This document shows, piece after piece, positions 6,941 through 15,221 of a stretch of 36,670 nucleotides of DNA. Within the stretch, counting starts at the first letter, position 1. Every line of letters begins with the position of its first letter. The translations under genes and the position numbers were made by a program. Origin of the DNA: Candidatus Woesearchaeota archaeon (lineage in GTDB: Archaea; Nanobdellota; Nanobdellia; SCGC-AAA011-G17; JACQNH01); the NCBI GenBank assembly GCA_016203175.1, contig JACQNH010000091.1, positions 1 through 36,670 of the forward strand, in the 5' to 3' direction. Under the pieces are notes generated by a model. That model made no database searches, was not told the DNA's origin, and was given only the letters and a program-made list of their open reading frames with translations.

Positions 6941-8587
6941 TTACTCTAAAGTTTGTTGTTTTTCTCCAAGTGCTATACTTCCTTTAATCTCCTCTTTTTC
7001 ACTTTCTTTTGCTTCAGCCAATAAATCTTTTAAACCTTTCTTTAAAACTTTTTGTAAGCACTCTATGATTATACTTTTCTTTTCTCCACTTAAACTACTT
7101 AAAGCATCAGCTAATTCTGGAATGTACTTTTCAAATAAACTGACTTTCTCTCTTTGTTCTTTAGCTTTTACATTCTTCCTTATGTAAACTCCTAATCTCC
7201 TTCCGCATTCTTGAACAGCTAATTTTATCTCTTTAACAATTTCAGGGTAATGCGCAATTGCCTCTTTAGCCTCAGATGTAAAAGGAACCCAAACAGATGC
7301 AATATGAACAGCTAAAACCACAGGCCCAATTGGTAGATTCCCTGATGATTGTTGTAAACCATAAGCCCTCCAATTAGTTTCTTTAATCGCCTCTGTGGTT
7401 GCACAAGCGCTTTGTTGGTACAATAGTGGAACCCTATTTGCAAATCTCATTACTTTTATTGATTCTTCAGGATTTAATTCCCCCCCATAAGCTAATGCAC
7501 AGTCGATCTGGAATGGATAGCCCCTATAAACAGTTGGTGATCTTGTGATTGAAGTGTAAAACTCAGCCTTTATTTCAGTTTGAACACTTTTCAAAAAATC
7601 ATTCTCACCTATAGGGCTCAAGCAATCTGTCGGTGGCGCAATAACTTTGGCTTCCTGCATAGATTTATACAATTTTTCAACCTGATCATGCATTAAATTC
7701 TGCGGCTTATCATTAATATTTAATAATGCCTTAGTTATAATCTCCTTAGCAGTTCCACCTCCAATTCTGCAAAAATCGGTTGTTAAAAATGACTGTAAGT
7801 TTCTTGATTTAGTTTCCTTTAACATTCTCATTAATACCCCTAATTCAGTTCCATGTGGGTGCGGCTTAATCGCTTTTGGTTCTTTTGGTAAATTATTTGA
7901 AGCTCTTTTAAAAATAATCTTTTCATTATCGGGATTAACGTAACTTAATTGTAAATGTGGATTTGTAATTGAAGTTTGTCTTAAATATTCATCAACACCT
8001 TGTTTTCCTTTTTGATATCTCGCTTCTATTTCTAATTCAACCTTCACCCCGTGTGCTTTTGTTGTATCTAATGTCTCTTCTTTTTTAACTTCAGCTTGAT
8101 TTTTGTGGACATCTATAAACATCTCATAAAAGTGCATTTTCTTGTCTTTCGCAGTCTTACTCCAGACCTTTACAGCTTTTCCAGTTGTTAATTGTGAATA
8201 TAAAACTGCACCAGAAGCACCTATTCCTTGTAATCCTCGAGATTGTTTATTTTTTCCAAACTTACTTCCATATAATAATGAACAAAAAACACTCGGCAGG
8301 TTTTCCTTAACTATTCCAGGGCCATTATCTTCAACAGTAATTAGGAATCTCGTTTCAGTTAGTGTTTTAATAGTTACAATTCCTTCGGGTAATATTCTTG
8401 CATCTTCACATGCGTCAATCAAATTGTCTACTAACTCTTTTACCACAGTTAATAAAGCCTTACTTGGATTATCATAACCTAATAAATGCCTATTCCTCTC
8501 AAAAAAAGCACTAACACTTACTTGCCTTAATTCTTTTGCTAATTCTTCAGCACTTTTTTGCTGTAATTCCCCTTTTTTTTCTTTCAT
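6941..8587 (-). CDS. top6B: DNA topoisomerase VI subunit B (GHKL ATPase)
   Basis: The ATPase subunit that gates the second DNA duplex. The GHKL signature is clear: KELVDNLIDACEDA with E51 (catalytic base) and N55, EDNGPGI with D87, and a G-rich lid GLQGIGASGAVLY. The middle carries the H2TH and transducer regions, with IGENDFL and the QIDCALAYGG strand. Numbering is from the ATG at 8587. A GTG at 8596 would add three residues but lies only about 18 bases from the TATA box at 8609-8618, while the ATG is about 27 bases away, so the ATG is preferred. The gene begins the top6B-top6A unit. Confidence 0.95.
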   Translation of the reverse strand: MKEKKGELQQKSAEELAKELRQVSVSAFFERNRHLLGYDNPSKALLTVVKELVDNLIDACEDARILPEGIVTIKTLTETRFLITVEDNGPGIVKENLPSVFCSLLYGSKFGKNKQSRGLQGIGASGAVLYSQLTTGKAVKVWSKTAKDKKMHFYEMFIDVHKNQAEVKKEETLDTTKAHGVKVELEIEARYQKGKQGVDEYLRQTSITNPHLQLSYVNPDNEKIIFKRASNNLPKEPKAIKPHPHGTELGVLMRMLKETKSRNLQSFLTTDFCRIGGGTAKEIITKALLNINDKPQNLMHDQVEKLYKSMQEAKVIAPPTDCLSPIGENDFLKSVQTEIKAEFYTSITRSPTVYRGYPFQIDCALAYGGELNPEESIKVMRFANRVPLLYQQSACATTEAIKETNWRAYGLQQSSGNLPIGPVVLAVHIASVWVPFTSEAKEAIAHYPEIVKEIKLAVQECGRRLGVYIRKNVKAKEQREKVSLFEKYIPELADALSSLSGEKKSIIIECLQKVLKKGLKDLLAEAKESEKEEIKGSIALGEKQQTLE

Positions 8588-8608
8588 TAAAACCACAAAA
8601 ATATTTTC

Positions 8609-8618
8609 TATTTATAAA
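8609..8618 (-). promoter_or_regulatory. TATA box of top6B, deciding its start codon
   Basis: On the minus strand the element reads CTTTATAAATAG. Its centre is about 27 bases from the ATG at 8587 but only about 18 from the in-frame GTG at 8596. With archaeal TATA-to-start spacing the GTG would not be on the message. Confidence 0.6.
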
Positions 8619-8637
8619 GATATTTAATCTCTAAAAT

Positions 8638-9153
8638 TTATTCTTTGCTTTTAAATCTTTCAATCATCGCATAAACATGGCCATGAGGAGCTCCAGATAA
8701 TAATTTTTCAACAGCTCTTTTTGCAATTTCAACATTATTTATTAAACCAACAATTGTAACAGTTTTTCCATAAATAACAATAGTTGTATCTGTTAATTTC
8801 TCTAATAATTTTCTAACCTTTCCACCCTCACCAATTAATCTTCCTTTAATTCGTTCTTGTTTCTTCTTAGAATCACCAGAAAAATCTTTTATATTAATTA
8901 TTTCTGCACTATAATTTTCATCCAGTAAACAAATTGCTTCTTCAGGAGTTAAACCCCTTCCAATTATTAGGATAATATTCTTTGCTTGAAAAATATTAAA
9001 GCCATCTTCAGAGCTTATCTCAACTAAACCCTCTTTCGAGTCTATTTTAATGTTAACATTTAATTTTTTCTGTAATAATCTTTTAAAACTCCCTTTCTGT
9101 CCAATTAAAACAGCAACTCTTTCCTTTGGTATTCTTATTATTTCTGTAAACAT
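8638..9153 (-). CDS. Dim2/Pno1-like KH-domain RNA-binding protein
   Basis: A 171-residue protein with two KH domains, each with its G-x-x-G loop: IGQKGS (17-22) and IGEGGK (107-112). The ending SGAPHGHVYAMIERF is characteristic of archaeal Dim2/Pno1 homologues, which bind the 3' end of 16S rRNA during small-subunit maturation and contact aIF2-alpha. It lies between aIF1A and top6B, its usual archaeal place. A TATA box TTTTTAAATAGC (about 9174-9185) suggests its own promoter. The RIO-type kinase that often sits between aIF1A and this gene is absent here. Confidence 0.9.
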   Translation of the reverse strand: MFTEIIRIPKERVAVLIGQKGSFKRLLQKKLNVNIKIDSKEGLVEISSEDGFNIFQAKNIILIIGRGLTPEEAICLLDENYSAEIINIKDFSGDSKKKQERIKGRLIGEGGKVRKLLEKLTDTTIVIYGKTVTIVGLINNVEIAKRAVEKLLSGAPHGHVYAMIERFKSKE

Positions 9154-9191
9154 ATTTTATTAAAGATTTTATAGCTATTTAAAAATATTCA

Positions 9192-9527
9192 TTAAAACTC
9201 CATTCCCTCTAAACCCTTCAATAAACCCTTTCTCCTTAGCCAATCTACCTGCCCTATCTTATACTTAAATATAACATCCCCTTTTTCATTCCCACCGAAC
9301 TCCCAAGGCTCGACTAAAACCAAATCCCCTTCCCTTACCCATAACTTTCTTTTTAATCTTCCAGGTATTCTACAATTTCTTGTTTTTCCATCTAAGCATT
9401 TAACCCTCATTCTAGAAGCCCCTAATCTTTGTTCTACAACCCCAAAAGTTTGATTCCCCCTAGGCAACATTACCCTACTAAAATCTTCTTGTTCTTCACT
9501 TTGTGCATTATGAGGTTTACGTTCCAT
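9192..9527 (-). CDS. Translation initiation factor aIF1A
   Basis: A 111-residue OB-fold factor that binds the small-subunit A site during initiation. The family signature is seen in VMLPRGNQTFGVVEQRLGAS followed by RMRVKCLDGKTRNCRIPGRL and a DLVLVEPWEF strand. The short acidic N-terminus (QSEEQEDF) and the basic helix after the OB barrel (KYKIGQVDWLRRKG) match archaeal members. A TATA-like TTTAAAAAC lies about 25 bases upstream inside the block, so it may have its own promoter. Confidence 0.95.
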   Translation of the reverse strand: MERKPHNAQSEEQEDFSRVMLPRGNQTFGVVEQRLGASRMRVKCLDGKTRNCRIPGRLKRKLWVREGDLVLVEPWEFGGNEKGDVIFKYKIGQVDWLRRKGLLKGLEGMEF

Positions 9528-9551
9528 AAAACATTAGGATATAAGCAGTTT

Positions 9552-9860
9552 TTAAACCTTTTTACGAAAGCAAATAGTCAATCTTGTTAAAACCTTGCTA
9601 GTCCATCTTTCAGTTTTATGAACAGCAGAACTCATTTTTATTTCTCCATTAAAGGCTTTTTTCAATCTTCTAGCTATTTCTCTTGCAAAATCTTTAGAAT
9701 CAACATAGATGTCAACGCCAAATTTTTTTTCTATTCTCTTTGGCACAATAATACCTCTTTTCTTGATCCTTCTTTCAACATAATCTTCAATCTCTTTATC
9801 CCTTGGTCTCAATTGTATTATTGCTTCATAATAATCTTTATGTCGTAATAATTTGTGCAT
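9552..9860 (-). CDS. Short NMD3-like protein without zinc ribbons
   Basis: A 102-residue protein (from ATG 9860) that begins YYEAIIQLRPRD, continues with FGVDIYVDSKDFAREIARRL and ends SSAVHKTERW then LTRLTICFRK. These blocks match the parts of archaeal NMD3 that follow its N-terminal zinc ribbons; NMD3 is a large-subunit biogenesis factor of roughly 300 or more residues. No Cys pairs are present, so this is a reduced form. Neighbours support it: aIF2-beta, DUF424 and NMD3 lie together in several archaea. An upstream GTG (9869) overlaps the ribosome site AAGGTG (9867-9872), so the ATG six bases after that site is the better start. It overlaps DUF424 by 23 bases. Confidence 0.7.
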   Translation of the reverse strand: MHKLLRHKDYYEAIIQLRPRDKEIEDYVERRIKKRGIIVPKRIEKKFGVDIYVDSKDFAREIARRLKKAFNGEIKMSSAVHKTERWTSKVLTRLTICFRKKV

Positions 9861-10128
9861 ATGGAACACCTTTTATTTTCAAAACATTTTTTTCATCAAC
9901 TAAACTTAATTTAATACAAACTTGAACAGATTCTTCGCCAACTGCATTAACATTCAAAGCAGTTTTTAAGATTTTACTAGCCTCTTCTTCATTTACCTTA
10001 TCCCCTTTATAAAATCTTTCACTTATATTAATTACCAAATTTCCTTCTTCTAAAGTTTTTCCTACTAAATCTTCATCGCAAATAGCAACAACTTCTGAAT
10101 ATTTATCTTTATGAATTTTTAAATACAT
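9838..10128 (-). CDS. DUF424 family protein
   Basis: A 96-residue archaeal protein of the DUF424 family, recognised from VVAICDEDLVGKTLEEG near the start, the FYKGD turn, NAVGEESVQV, and IKGVPYAQI at the end. The biochemical role is not established. Its constant association with aIF2-beta and other translation factors suggests a job in translation or ribosome assembly. The gene starts one base after the aIF2-beta stop and overlaps the NMD3-like gene, so it is made from the same message. Confidence 0.85.
   Translation of the reverse strand: MYLKIHKDKYSEVVAICDEDLVGKTLEEGNLVINISERFYKGDKVNEEEASKILKTALNVNAVGEESVQVCIKLSLVDEKNVLKIKGVPYAQIITT
9867..9872 (-). promoter_or_regulatory. Ribosome binding site deciding the NMD3-like start
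   Basis: AAGGTG lies six bases before the ATG at 9860. The alternative GTG at 9869 is part of this site and could not be used together with it. Confidence 0.6.
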
Positions 10129-10129
10129 T

Positions 10130-10546
10130 TCAAATCTTGGCCCTCACTGGATTTTTTGCGCCACAAGCCATACAATGCATATAGGTTATTCTTCCTTCTT
10201 TGATTAATTTTGTATCTGGTTTTTTACATTCTTTACAAATAACAAAATCATTAGCATATTCAACTAGTTTATTATTTATTGAAATAGCTTGTAATTTCCT
10301 TCCTAATACTAGTCTAGGTCCATCAATGCTTGCAGGAGTTGCCAGTTCTCTTTGTAAATATTTTAATAAATGCTCTTGGGGTCTGTTAAATATCTGACAA
10401 ATTTGATTAAAATTATTAACTATTGTTTTAGCCCCTTGTAATAACCATGAAGCCTTAGGAACTTCAAACCTTTCTGCACTAACAGAAATGCTTTTAGGCA
10501 ATCTTTCTCTTGCTCTTTTCAATAATTCTTCGTATTTAAATTCCAT
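10130..10546 (-). CDS. Translation initiation factor aIF2 subunit beta
   Basis: A 138-residue subunit of the heterotrimer that delivers initiator tRNA. The N-terminal helix (YEELLKRARERLP) that docks on aIF2-gamma is present, followed by the central alpha-beta domain with PQEHLLKYLQRELAT, and a C-terminal zinc ribbon C104-x2-C107 and C125-x2-C128. Length and domain order are normal. A TATA box TTTAAAAACC (10568-10577) lies 22-31 bases upstream, so this is the leaderless first gene of the translation block. Confidence 0.95.
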   Translation of the reverse strand: MEFKYEELLKRARERLPKSISVSAERFEVPKASWLLQGAKTIVNNFNQICQIFNRPQEHLLKYLQRELATPASIDGPRLVLGRKLQAISINNKLVEYANDFVICKECKKPDTKLIKEGRITYMHCMACGAKNPVRAKI

Positions 10547-10582
10547 GAATAAAAGAGGTCAATAAGGTTTTTAAATTGTTTG

Positions 10583-10966
10583 TTATTTAAATTTCCAGAT
10601 GTATAACTCACTTAATGATGACCTTTCTGGTAAGCTATACCCTTCGCATCTGTAACCTAAACTATTGTCATGATTAACAATTTGAAAAGCAGTTATTCCG
10701 CCTTCATTTTCAACTATAATCACTTTAAAAGCTTCATGCAACTCCTTAGGAAATTTACTTAAATCTAAATTATTATCTGAAAATATTTCTCTTATATCAG
10801 ATTCTGTTGCTTCTAAATGAATTCTTCCACAAGCAGTTAAATAAGCAAACCCTTCCAAATTCCCCTCTTTAAAATTTCTAAAAATTACTCTTCTAATTTC
10901 TAATCCAGAATAAACTCTTCTAGGTTCAAATTCTTTCTGAAAAACAGTAAGATCGCTTAGTTCCAT
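10583..10966 (-). CDS. Unknown 127-residue protein
   Basis: I do not recognise it. The sequence looks alpha-beta and soluble: strands around RVYSGLEIRRVIFRNF and LEGFAYLTACGRIHLEA, a helix at KELHEAFKVIIVE, and a strand-rich end. Two Cys (in TACGR and YRCEG) are far apart and not an obvious metal site. A TATA-like TTTTATATATG at about 10988-10996 lies 22-30 bases before the ATG, giving its own leaderless promoter between the translation block and the MCM operon. Confidence 0.6.
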   Translation of the reverse strand: MELSDLTVFQKEFEPRRVYSGLEIRRVIFRNFKEGNLEGFAYLTACGRIHLEATESDIREIFSDNNLDLSKFPKELHEAFKVIIVENEGGITAFQIVNHDNSLGYRCEGYSLPERSSLSELYIWKFK

Positions 10967-11014
10967 AATTTAAATTAAAAATTTTCATATATAAAATTAA
11001 CATTATTACTATTA

Positions 11015-11734
11015 CTATCCGATGTATTGCACAAATCCTGGTTTAGGATGGAATATTTCACCTTCTTTAACAAGCTCTCTAATTATATTTTCAGTCTGCT
11101 CTTCAGATAATTGTGTTCTTAAAGCAACATCCACAGTTCTTATCCCTACATCACCAACATTTTCTATTATCGATAAAACTCTCTGCCTTTCAGTTTCAGT
11201 TATAGTATCAGTTTCAGGTTTGGTAAAATCTATTTCTTCAACAGCTTTGCTAATAGAGATTTCTTTTTTAGTTTGAACTTCAATTAATGTATTTACTTCT
11301 TTCTTAACCTCTTTATTTTTAATAGGCTCTCCATATAATCTGATTAATTCTAATCTTCTTAACTTCCCCCAATTAGGATCATCTAAAATCTTGACAATCT
11401 CAGGTAAAACATAAATCTCACTATTAAATAATCTAACTCTCCCAATTACATTAACCAAATCACCAATCTTTACTTTTTCTAATAGTTTAACATCCTCTCT
11501 CCAGGCTTTAACTCGAATCGCTTCTGAACCATCATCTATAGTAATACTAGTATAATTATTATCAGCACTTTTATAAACTAAAACACTACTTGCAATTAAA
11601 TTAACTCTTGAGATCTTTAAATTTCTAACATCCAAATAAGGAGTTTCTTCCACACTATCAGGGATTATAAACTTCCCATTAACTAAATCAGTAATCCATA
11701 ACTTGTAAGCCGTTGCTCTTTTTATTTCTGCCAT
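11015..11734 (-). CDS. RPA32-like OB-fold single-strand DNA-binding protein with C-terminal winged helix
   Basis: A 239-residue protein. Residues about 35-120 form an OB fold of the RPA2/Stn1 kind: VNLIASSVLVYKS, YTSITIDDGSEAIRVKAW, then VKIGDLVNVIGRVRLFNSEI. A linker rich in Lys, Glu and Thr follows, and residues about 177-239 are a winged helix ending LVKEGEIFHPKPGFVQYIG. RPA32-type proteins coat single-stranded DNA, and the wing recruits partners. The gene begins directly after the MCM stop codon, so the two are co-transcribed and likely work together at forks. The wing closely resembles the end of MCM itself. No zinc finger or other RPA subunit is seen nearby. Confidence 0.82.
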   Translation of the reverse strand: MAEIKRATAYKLWITDLVNGKFIIPDSVEETPYLDVRNLKISRVNLIASSVLVYKSADNNYTSITIDDGSEAIRVKAWREDVKLLEKVKIGDLVNVIGRVRLFNSEIYVLPEIVKILDDPNWGKLRRLELIRLYGEPIKNKEVKKEVNTLIEVQTKKEISISKAVEEIDFTKPETDTITETERQRVLSIIENVGDVGIRTVDVALRTQLSEEQTENIIRELVKEGEIFHPKPGFVQYIG

Positions 11735-14428
11735 TTATATCCTGCTTATAAAACCTTTTTTTGGCTCAAATAATTCGCCTTCTTTTTTTAATTTTTCAAG
11801 TAAATCATAAACTTCAGTCTCAGAAATATCTTTCTTTTGAGCATCTTCAATTATATCCCCGACCGCAACTGTTTTTCCTTTTTTTTCGCTTAAATTAATT
11901 ATAATTTCCCTTAACATTACTATTTTGCTTCTAGTTGATGCAGCTATTCCGGTGCTAATAATATCTATATCCATCTTTCCAGTCTTAGGGTCAATTCCAA
12001 CCTGTTCTAAACATGCAGTCATAATTTTGATTGCTCTTTCAGCATCCTTTGAAGTAACCTTTTTAGCCATTCTTACCCTTGCACTTGCCTCAGATAGCCT
12101 TACAATAGCTTCTAATTGTCTTGCAGATATTGGTATTGGTCTTACACCTTCATCACCTGTACTTCCAGAATTTCTTAAATCAACATAAAACTTCTTAATT
12201 ACTGCAATAGCATTATTAGTTAGTATAGGTTTGCACTTTTGTCTTGCATAAGCAACATATTTTTTAACAAACTCATTAGGTATTTCAGGCGCAGACTTTT
12301 CAACGTTTCTCATAGTTTCTAAAACATGTGAAGCAATTTTTTCATCTTTATCTTTATTTGGAATATCTCTTACAGGGAAGATTAAATCAAATCTATTAAT
12401 CAAAGCAGGAGGTAAATTTATTTGAGCTGCAATTGGTTGGTAAGGATCAAATCTTCCAAATTTAGGGTTTGCGGCAGATAATAATGTTGTTTCAGCCCTT
12501 AAAACAGCTTGAATATTAGCTTTTGAAATAGAAACTTGTTCATTAGCTAAAACCTCATGTAAAGCAGATGTATCTTCAGTAGAAATTTTATCTAGCTCAT
12601 CGATCATTGCATAACCCCCATTAGCTAAAACTAAAGTTCCTGCCTCTAAAGCCCAACCTTTCAAGAATTCATCTTTAACAACTGAAGCAGTATTATGAAC
12701 AATAATCCCGTTGGCTATGAAATTATGCGCTTCTTTTACAGTTATATCATAAACATACTCGTAAGTTGGTTTTATTAAACCTATATATTTAATTCTCTCC
12801 CATAACAGATCCGGTCGACCTAAAATTTTGAGATAGTCTAACTCTTTAAAACTTTTTTGTCGTAAAGATTGTATCCTTGAGATAAATTTATTTAAGTAAG
12901 CCCTACTATTATCTCTTCTCAACAGTGAAGATTTACGTCCGAATATTTTTCTTGAAATTAAGGAGATAGTAGGTATTTTAAAGTCACTTTTAACATTGAT
13001 CTCACGAGCAGTAGCAATATGATCGGACTCTCTTAATTCCATCGCCTTTTTCCATAAAACACCTTCTTTGTTAATTGTCAATAACTTTGTATTTTTTGTA
13101 AGCTCAATCTTTTTACCGCTTTGCAAGGTTATCGATACAATCTCCTTAGGGGCTTTTATCTTCCAAAAATGCTCTACTTCTCTCGTATTAATCTTTAAAT
13201 TGGGATCTACAGAATACACTTTAATACCTGTTTTATTCATTGTTCTATAGATGTCTTTTGAATATTCTTCGCTTCCATTCTCTAACTGTTTCTCAACTTC
13301 ATATTTTATTGGAGTAAGCTCCCCAGGGTTCTTCATAATTAAAGAATCAGGAGCTATACACAAACCAGCTGCAGAAGCCCCCTTACCAGCAACGTATCTT
13401 GCCTTAGGCGCAACTTTTGATAAAGATAATAATAAAGTACTTTTAGCGCTGCCAGGATCACCAACTAATAAAATGTGCATATTTCCCCTTGTTTTAGTAC
13501 CATCTTTCTTTTCTTTCTTAACTCCACCCATTAATTGCAAAATTACAGCATCTTTAATATTCTCATGTCCAAAAATAGAGGGTGCAATAGAATTTCTTAA
13601 TCTTTCATAAACATAAGGATCTTTAGAAAGTTCAATAATCTTTTCCTCATCTTCTTTGTTTATTTCCACATCTTCAAAAGTCTCTTCTATGGGTTCAACA
13701 TAATTTGCATCAATCATTAAATCATATCTTATACTTTGTGCACCAGTCTTCAACATTATAGGCACTTCTCTTACAATACCATTAACTCTTACCTTTGAAC
13801 CAGGAGTAGTTTTCTTTTCTAATTTGGGTTCAACTAAATCCTCTTTAAGAAATACAGAAATTCTTTTAGGCTGCGCCCCCCCTTCTAATTTCTCAGGAAC
13901 TTCTTCTATTACCAATCTTTGAGCATCAACTAAATCACGATGTATTAATCTAAAAGTTCCTCTTCTCCCACAAGTGCATCTTGATGGTTCTTTAAATCTA
14001 GTCTCAACTTGTATTATTGATAGGGTATTTCCGCAACTAGGGCATTCAAATTTTGCCATTGTAACTTGAGGCCTTACATCAGATGTTTGTCTTACAATTC
14101 CATCAACAGCTAAAAATTTATTTAGATGAACACTTCTTATATTTCTTATTTCAATTCTTTGTGATTCAGGTAAATTTTCAAATCTTATTCTCAAACTAAT
14201 TTCTTCAGGAATAAAAATCTGTGACAAAGCAACTTCAGCAGCCTTTGTAGCGTTTTCAGGGTCGTTCAATAAAAATTCAGCTAATTCAATATCAAAGGCA
14301 GCTAATTCTTTAAAATCCAAAACTATAGACTTCTTTCCTTCTGTTAAAATATCATGGATTTTATTCTCATAATGACTCTGTAAAAATTCCTGAAAGTGTT
14401 CTATCTGTTCCTGTACATCTAAAGCCAT
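11735..14428 (-). CDS. mcm: Replicative helicase MCM with an in-frame intein
   Basis: The replicative helicase. Host parts: N-terminal domain with zinc ligands C129, C132, C151 and C153; Walker A GDPGSAKST (323-331); Walker B DELDK (610-614); arginine-finger region PALINRFDLIF (R679); C-terminal winged helix ending LKKEGELFEPKKGF. The conserved GKGASAAGL-TASVVKDEF stretch is split by a 223-residue intein (357-579), which must splice out to leave a helicase of about 674 residues. Without splicing the ATPase site would be broken. A TATA-like TTTAAAAAG (about 14467-14475) precedes it, with GGGGGTT just upstream of the ATG. Confidence 0.95.
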   Translation of the reverse strand: MALDVQEQIEHFQEFLQSHYENKIHDILTEGKKSIVLDFKELAAFDIELAEFLLNDPENATKAAEVALSQIFIPEEISLRIRFENLPESQRIEIRNIRSVHLNKFLAVDGIVRQTSDVRPQVTMAKFECPSCGNTLSIIQVETRFKEPSRCTCGRRGTFRLIHRDLVDAQRLVIEEVPEKLEGGAQPKRISVFLKEDLVEPKLEKKTTPGSKVRVNGIVREVPIMLKTGAQSIRYDLMIDANYVEPIEETFEDVEINKEDEEKIIELSKDPYVYERLRNSIAPSIFGHENIKDAVILQLMGGVKKEKKDGTKTRGNMHILLVGDPGSAKSTLLLSLSKVAPKARYVAGKGASAAGLCIAPDSLIMKNPGELTPIKYEVEKQLENGSEEYSKDIYRTMNKTGIKVYSVDPNLKINTREVEHFWKIKAPKEIVSITLQSGKKIELTKNTKLLTINKEGVLWKKAMELRESDHIATAREINVKSDFKIPTISLISRKIFGRKSSLLRRDNSRAYLNKFISRIQSLRQKSFKELDYLKILGRPDLLWERIKYIGLIKPTYEYVYDITVKEAHNFIANGIIVHNTASVVKDEFLKGWALEAGTLVLANGGYAMIDELDKISTEDTSALHEVLANEQVSISKANIQAVLRAETTLLSAANPKFGRFDPYQPIAAQINLPPALINRFDLIFPVRDIPNKDKDEKIASHVLETMRNVEKSAPEIPNEFVKKYVAYARQKCKPILTNNAIAVIKKFYVDLRNSGSTGDEGVRPIPISARQLEAIVRLSEASARVRMAKKVTSKDAERAIKIMTACLEQVGIDPKTGKMDIDIISTGIAASTRSKIVMLREIIINLSEKKGKTVAVGDIIEDAQKKDISETEVYDLLEKLKKEGELFEPKKGFISRI
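12692..13360 (-). mobile_element. Mini-intein inside MCM, no homing endonuclease
   Basis: The insertion begins with Cys357 (CIAPDSLIM, block A) and ends with HNFIANGIIVHN (blocks F and G, last residues His578-Asn579), followed by Thr580 as the +1 nucleophile. No LAGLIDADG blocks occur, and the 223-residue length fits a mini-intein. Block B should contain T-x-x-H, but here reads TKNT (residues 444-447), so the usual histidine is Thr. All other splicing residues are present. Confidence 0.93.
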
Positions 14429-14587
14429 TTTTTAACCCCCGAATTATTCTTATTTATTTAACATCTTTTTAAACATTATTGGGTTTTATTTACTATAATC
14501 TAAACTCATTAAAATAACTTACTGCTTTAAAATTGAAAAAAATACTAAAGAAATTGAAATAAATACGGTTTACTCAGAAAATCTAAT

Positions 14588-15136
14588 TTATTTTCCCTTT
14601 GTAGCCTTTTTCAATACAACAATTAACTTGTCAACAGCCTCATGTAACTTATCTTCAGACCTTGTTCCAGTGCAAACAATCTTCCCATTACTAAATAATA
14701 AGAATGTAGCTCTAGTCCCATCTAATTTGTAAACTAAACCAGGAAATTGTTCAGGCTCATACTCTGTATTCTCCAAAGTCATTGCTAATTTATTTAAATT
14801 TAAATCCATTCCTATACTTCCTGAAGCAACCATATTTTGAACTCTAATCACAGGTTTAACTTTAATCCTGATCCCAATCTTTTCAACGTTTTTAATTATA
14901 TTCTTGACAGATTCCCTCACCTTCAACATCGATTTAGCACCAGTGCAAACAATCTTTCCCGAACTAAAAATTAAAGCACTAGTCTTAGGATCCTTAATTC
15001 TCATAACTAAACCAGGAAATTGTTCAGGATTATACTCTGTATTAGGTAATGTTTCAGCTAATTTTATCAAAGGAATATCATGCTCCAAAGCAGCTGTAGC
15101 AACTATATTTTGAATTCTTATCTCTTTCTTTGCCAT
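14588..15136 (-). CDS. tbp: TATA-box binding protein
   Basis: A 182-residue general transcription factor made of two direct repeats. Repeat 1 has IRIQNIVATA, LPNTEYNPEQFPGLV and SSGKIVCTGAKS. Repeat 2 has IRVQNMVASG, LENTEYEPEQFPGLV and SNGKIVCTGTRS. These form the saddle that bends TATA DNA. Length and repeats are typical, and no long acidic tail is seen. It has its own TATA box (TTTTTAAATAAG, about 15153-15164), so it may regulate itself. The promoter region is shared, back to back, with the toxin-antitoxin genes. Confidence 0.97.
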   Translation of the reverse strand: MAKKEIRIQNIVATAALEHDIPLIKLAETLPNTEYNPEQFPGLVMRIKDPKTSALIFSSGKIVCTGAKSMLKVRESVKNIIKNVEKIGIRIKVKPVIRVQNMVASGSIGMDLNLNKLAMTLENTEYEPEQFPGLVYKLDGTRATFLLFSNGKIVCTGTRSEDKLHEAVDKLIVVLKKATKGK

Positions 15137-15192
15137 TTTTAATCAGCTATTCTTATTTAAAAAGGTTTAAAAAGGTATTTATAAAGCAAAGA

Positions 15193-15200
15193 TTTAAATA
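15193..15200 (+). promoter_or_regulatory. TATA box of the vapBC pair, deciding the vapB start
   Basis: TTTAAATA lies 22-29 bases before the ATG at 15222. A TTG at 15213 in the same frame is too near this box to be on the transcript. The tbp TATA box lies about 30 bases away on the other strand. Confidence 0.6.
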
Positions 15201-15221
15201 CATATACATACATTGAATAAT

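Noticed and set aside
12692..13360. Homing endonuclease inside the MCM intein
   Set aside because: The insert is only 223 residues and has no LAGLIDADG-like blocks. The basic helical stretch around residues 490-550 is too short.
11735..14428. MCM interrupted by an unrelated gene or frameshift
   Set aside because: The frame is continuous, and the insertion begins with Cys and ends His-Asn before Thr at a conserved ATPase motif, so it is an intein.
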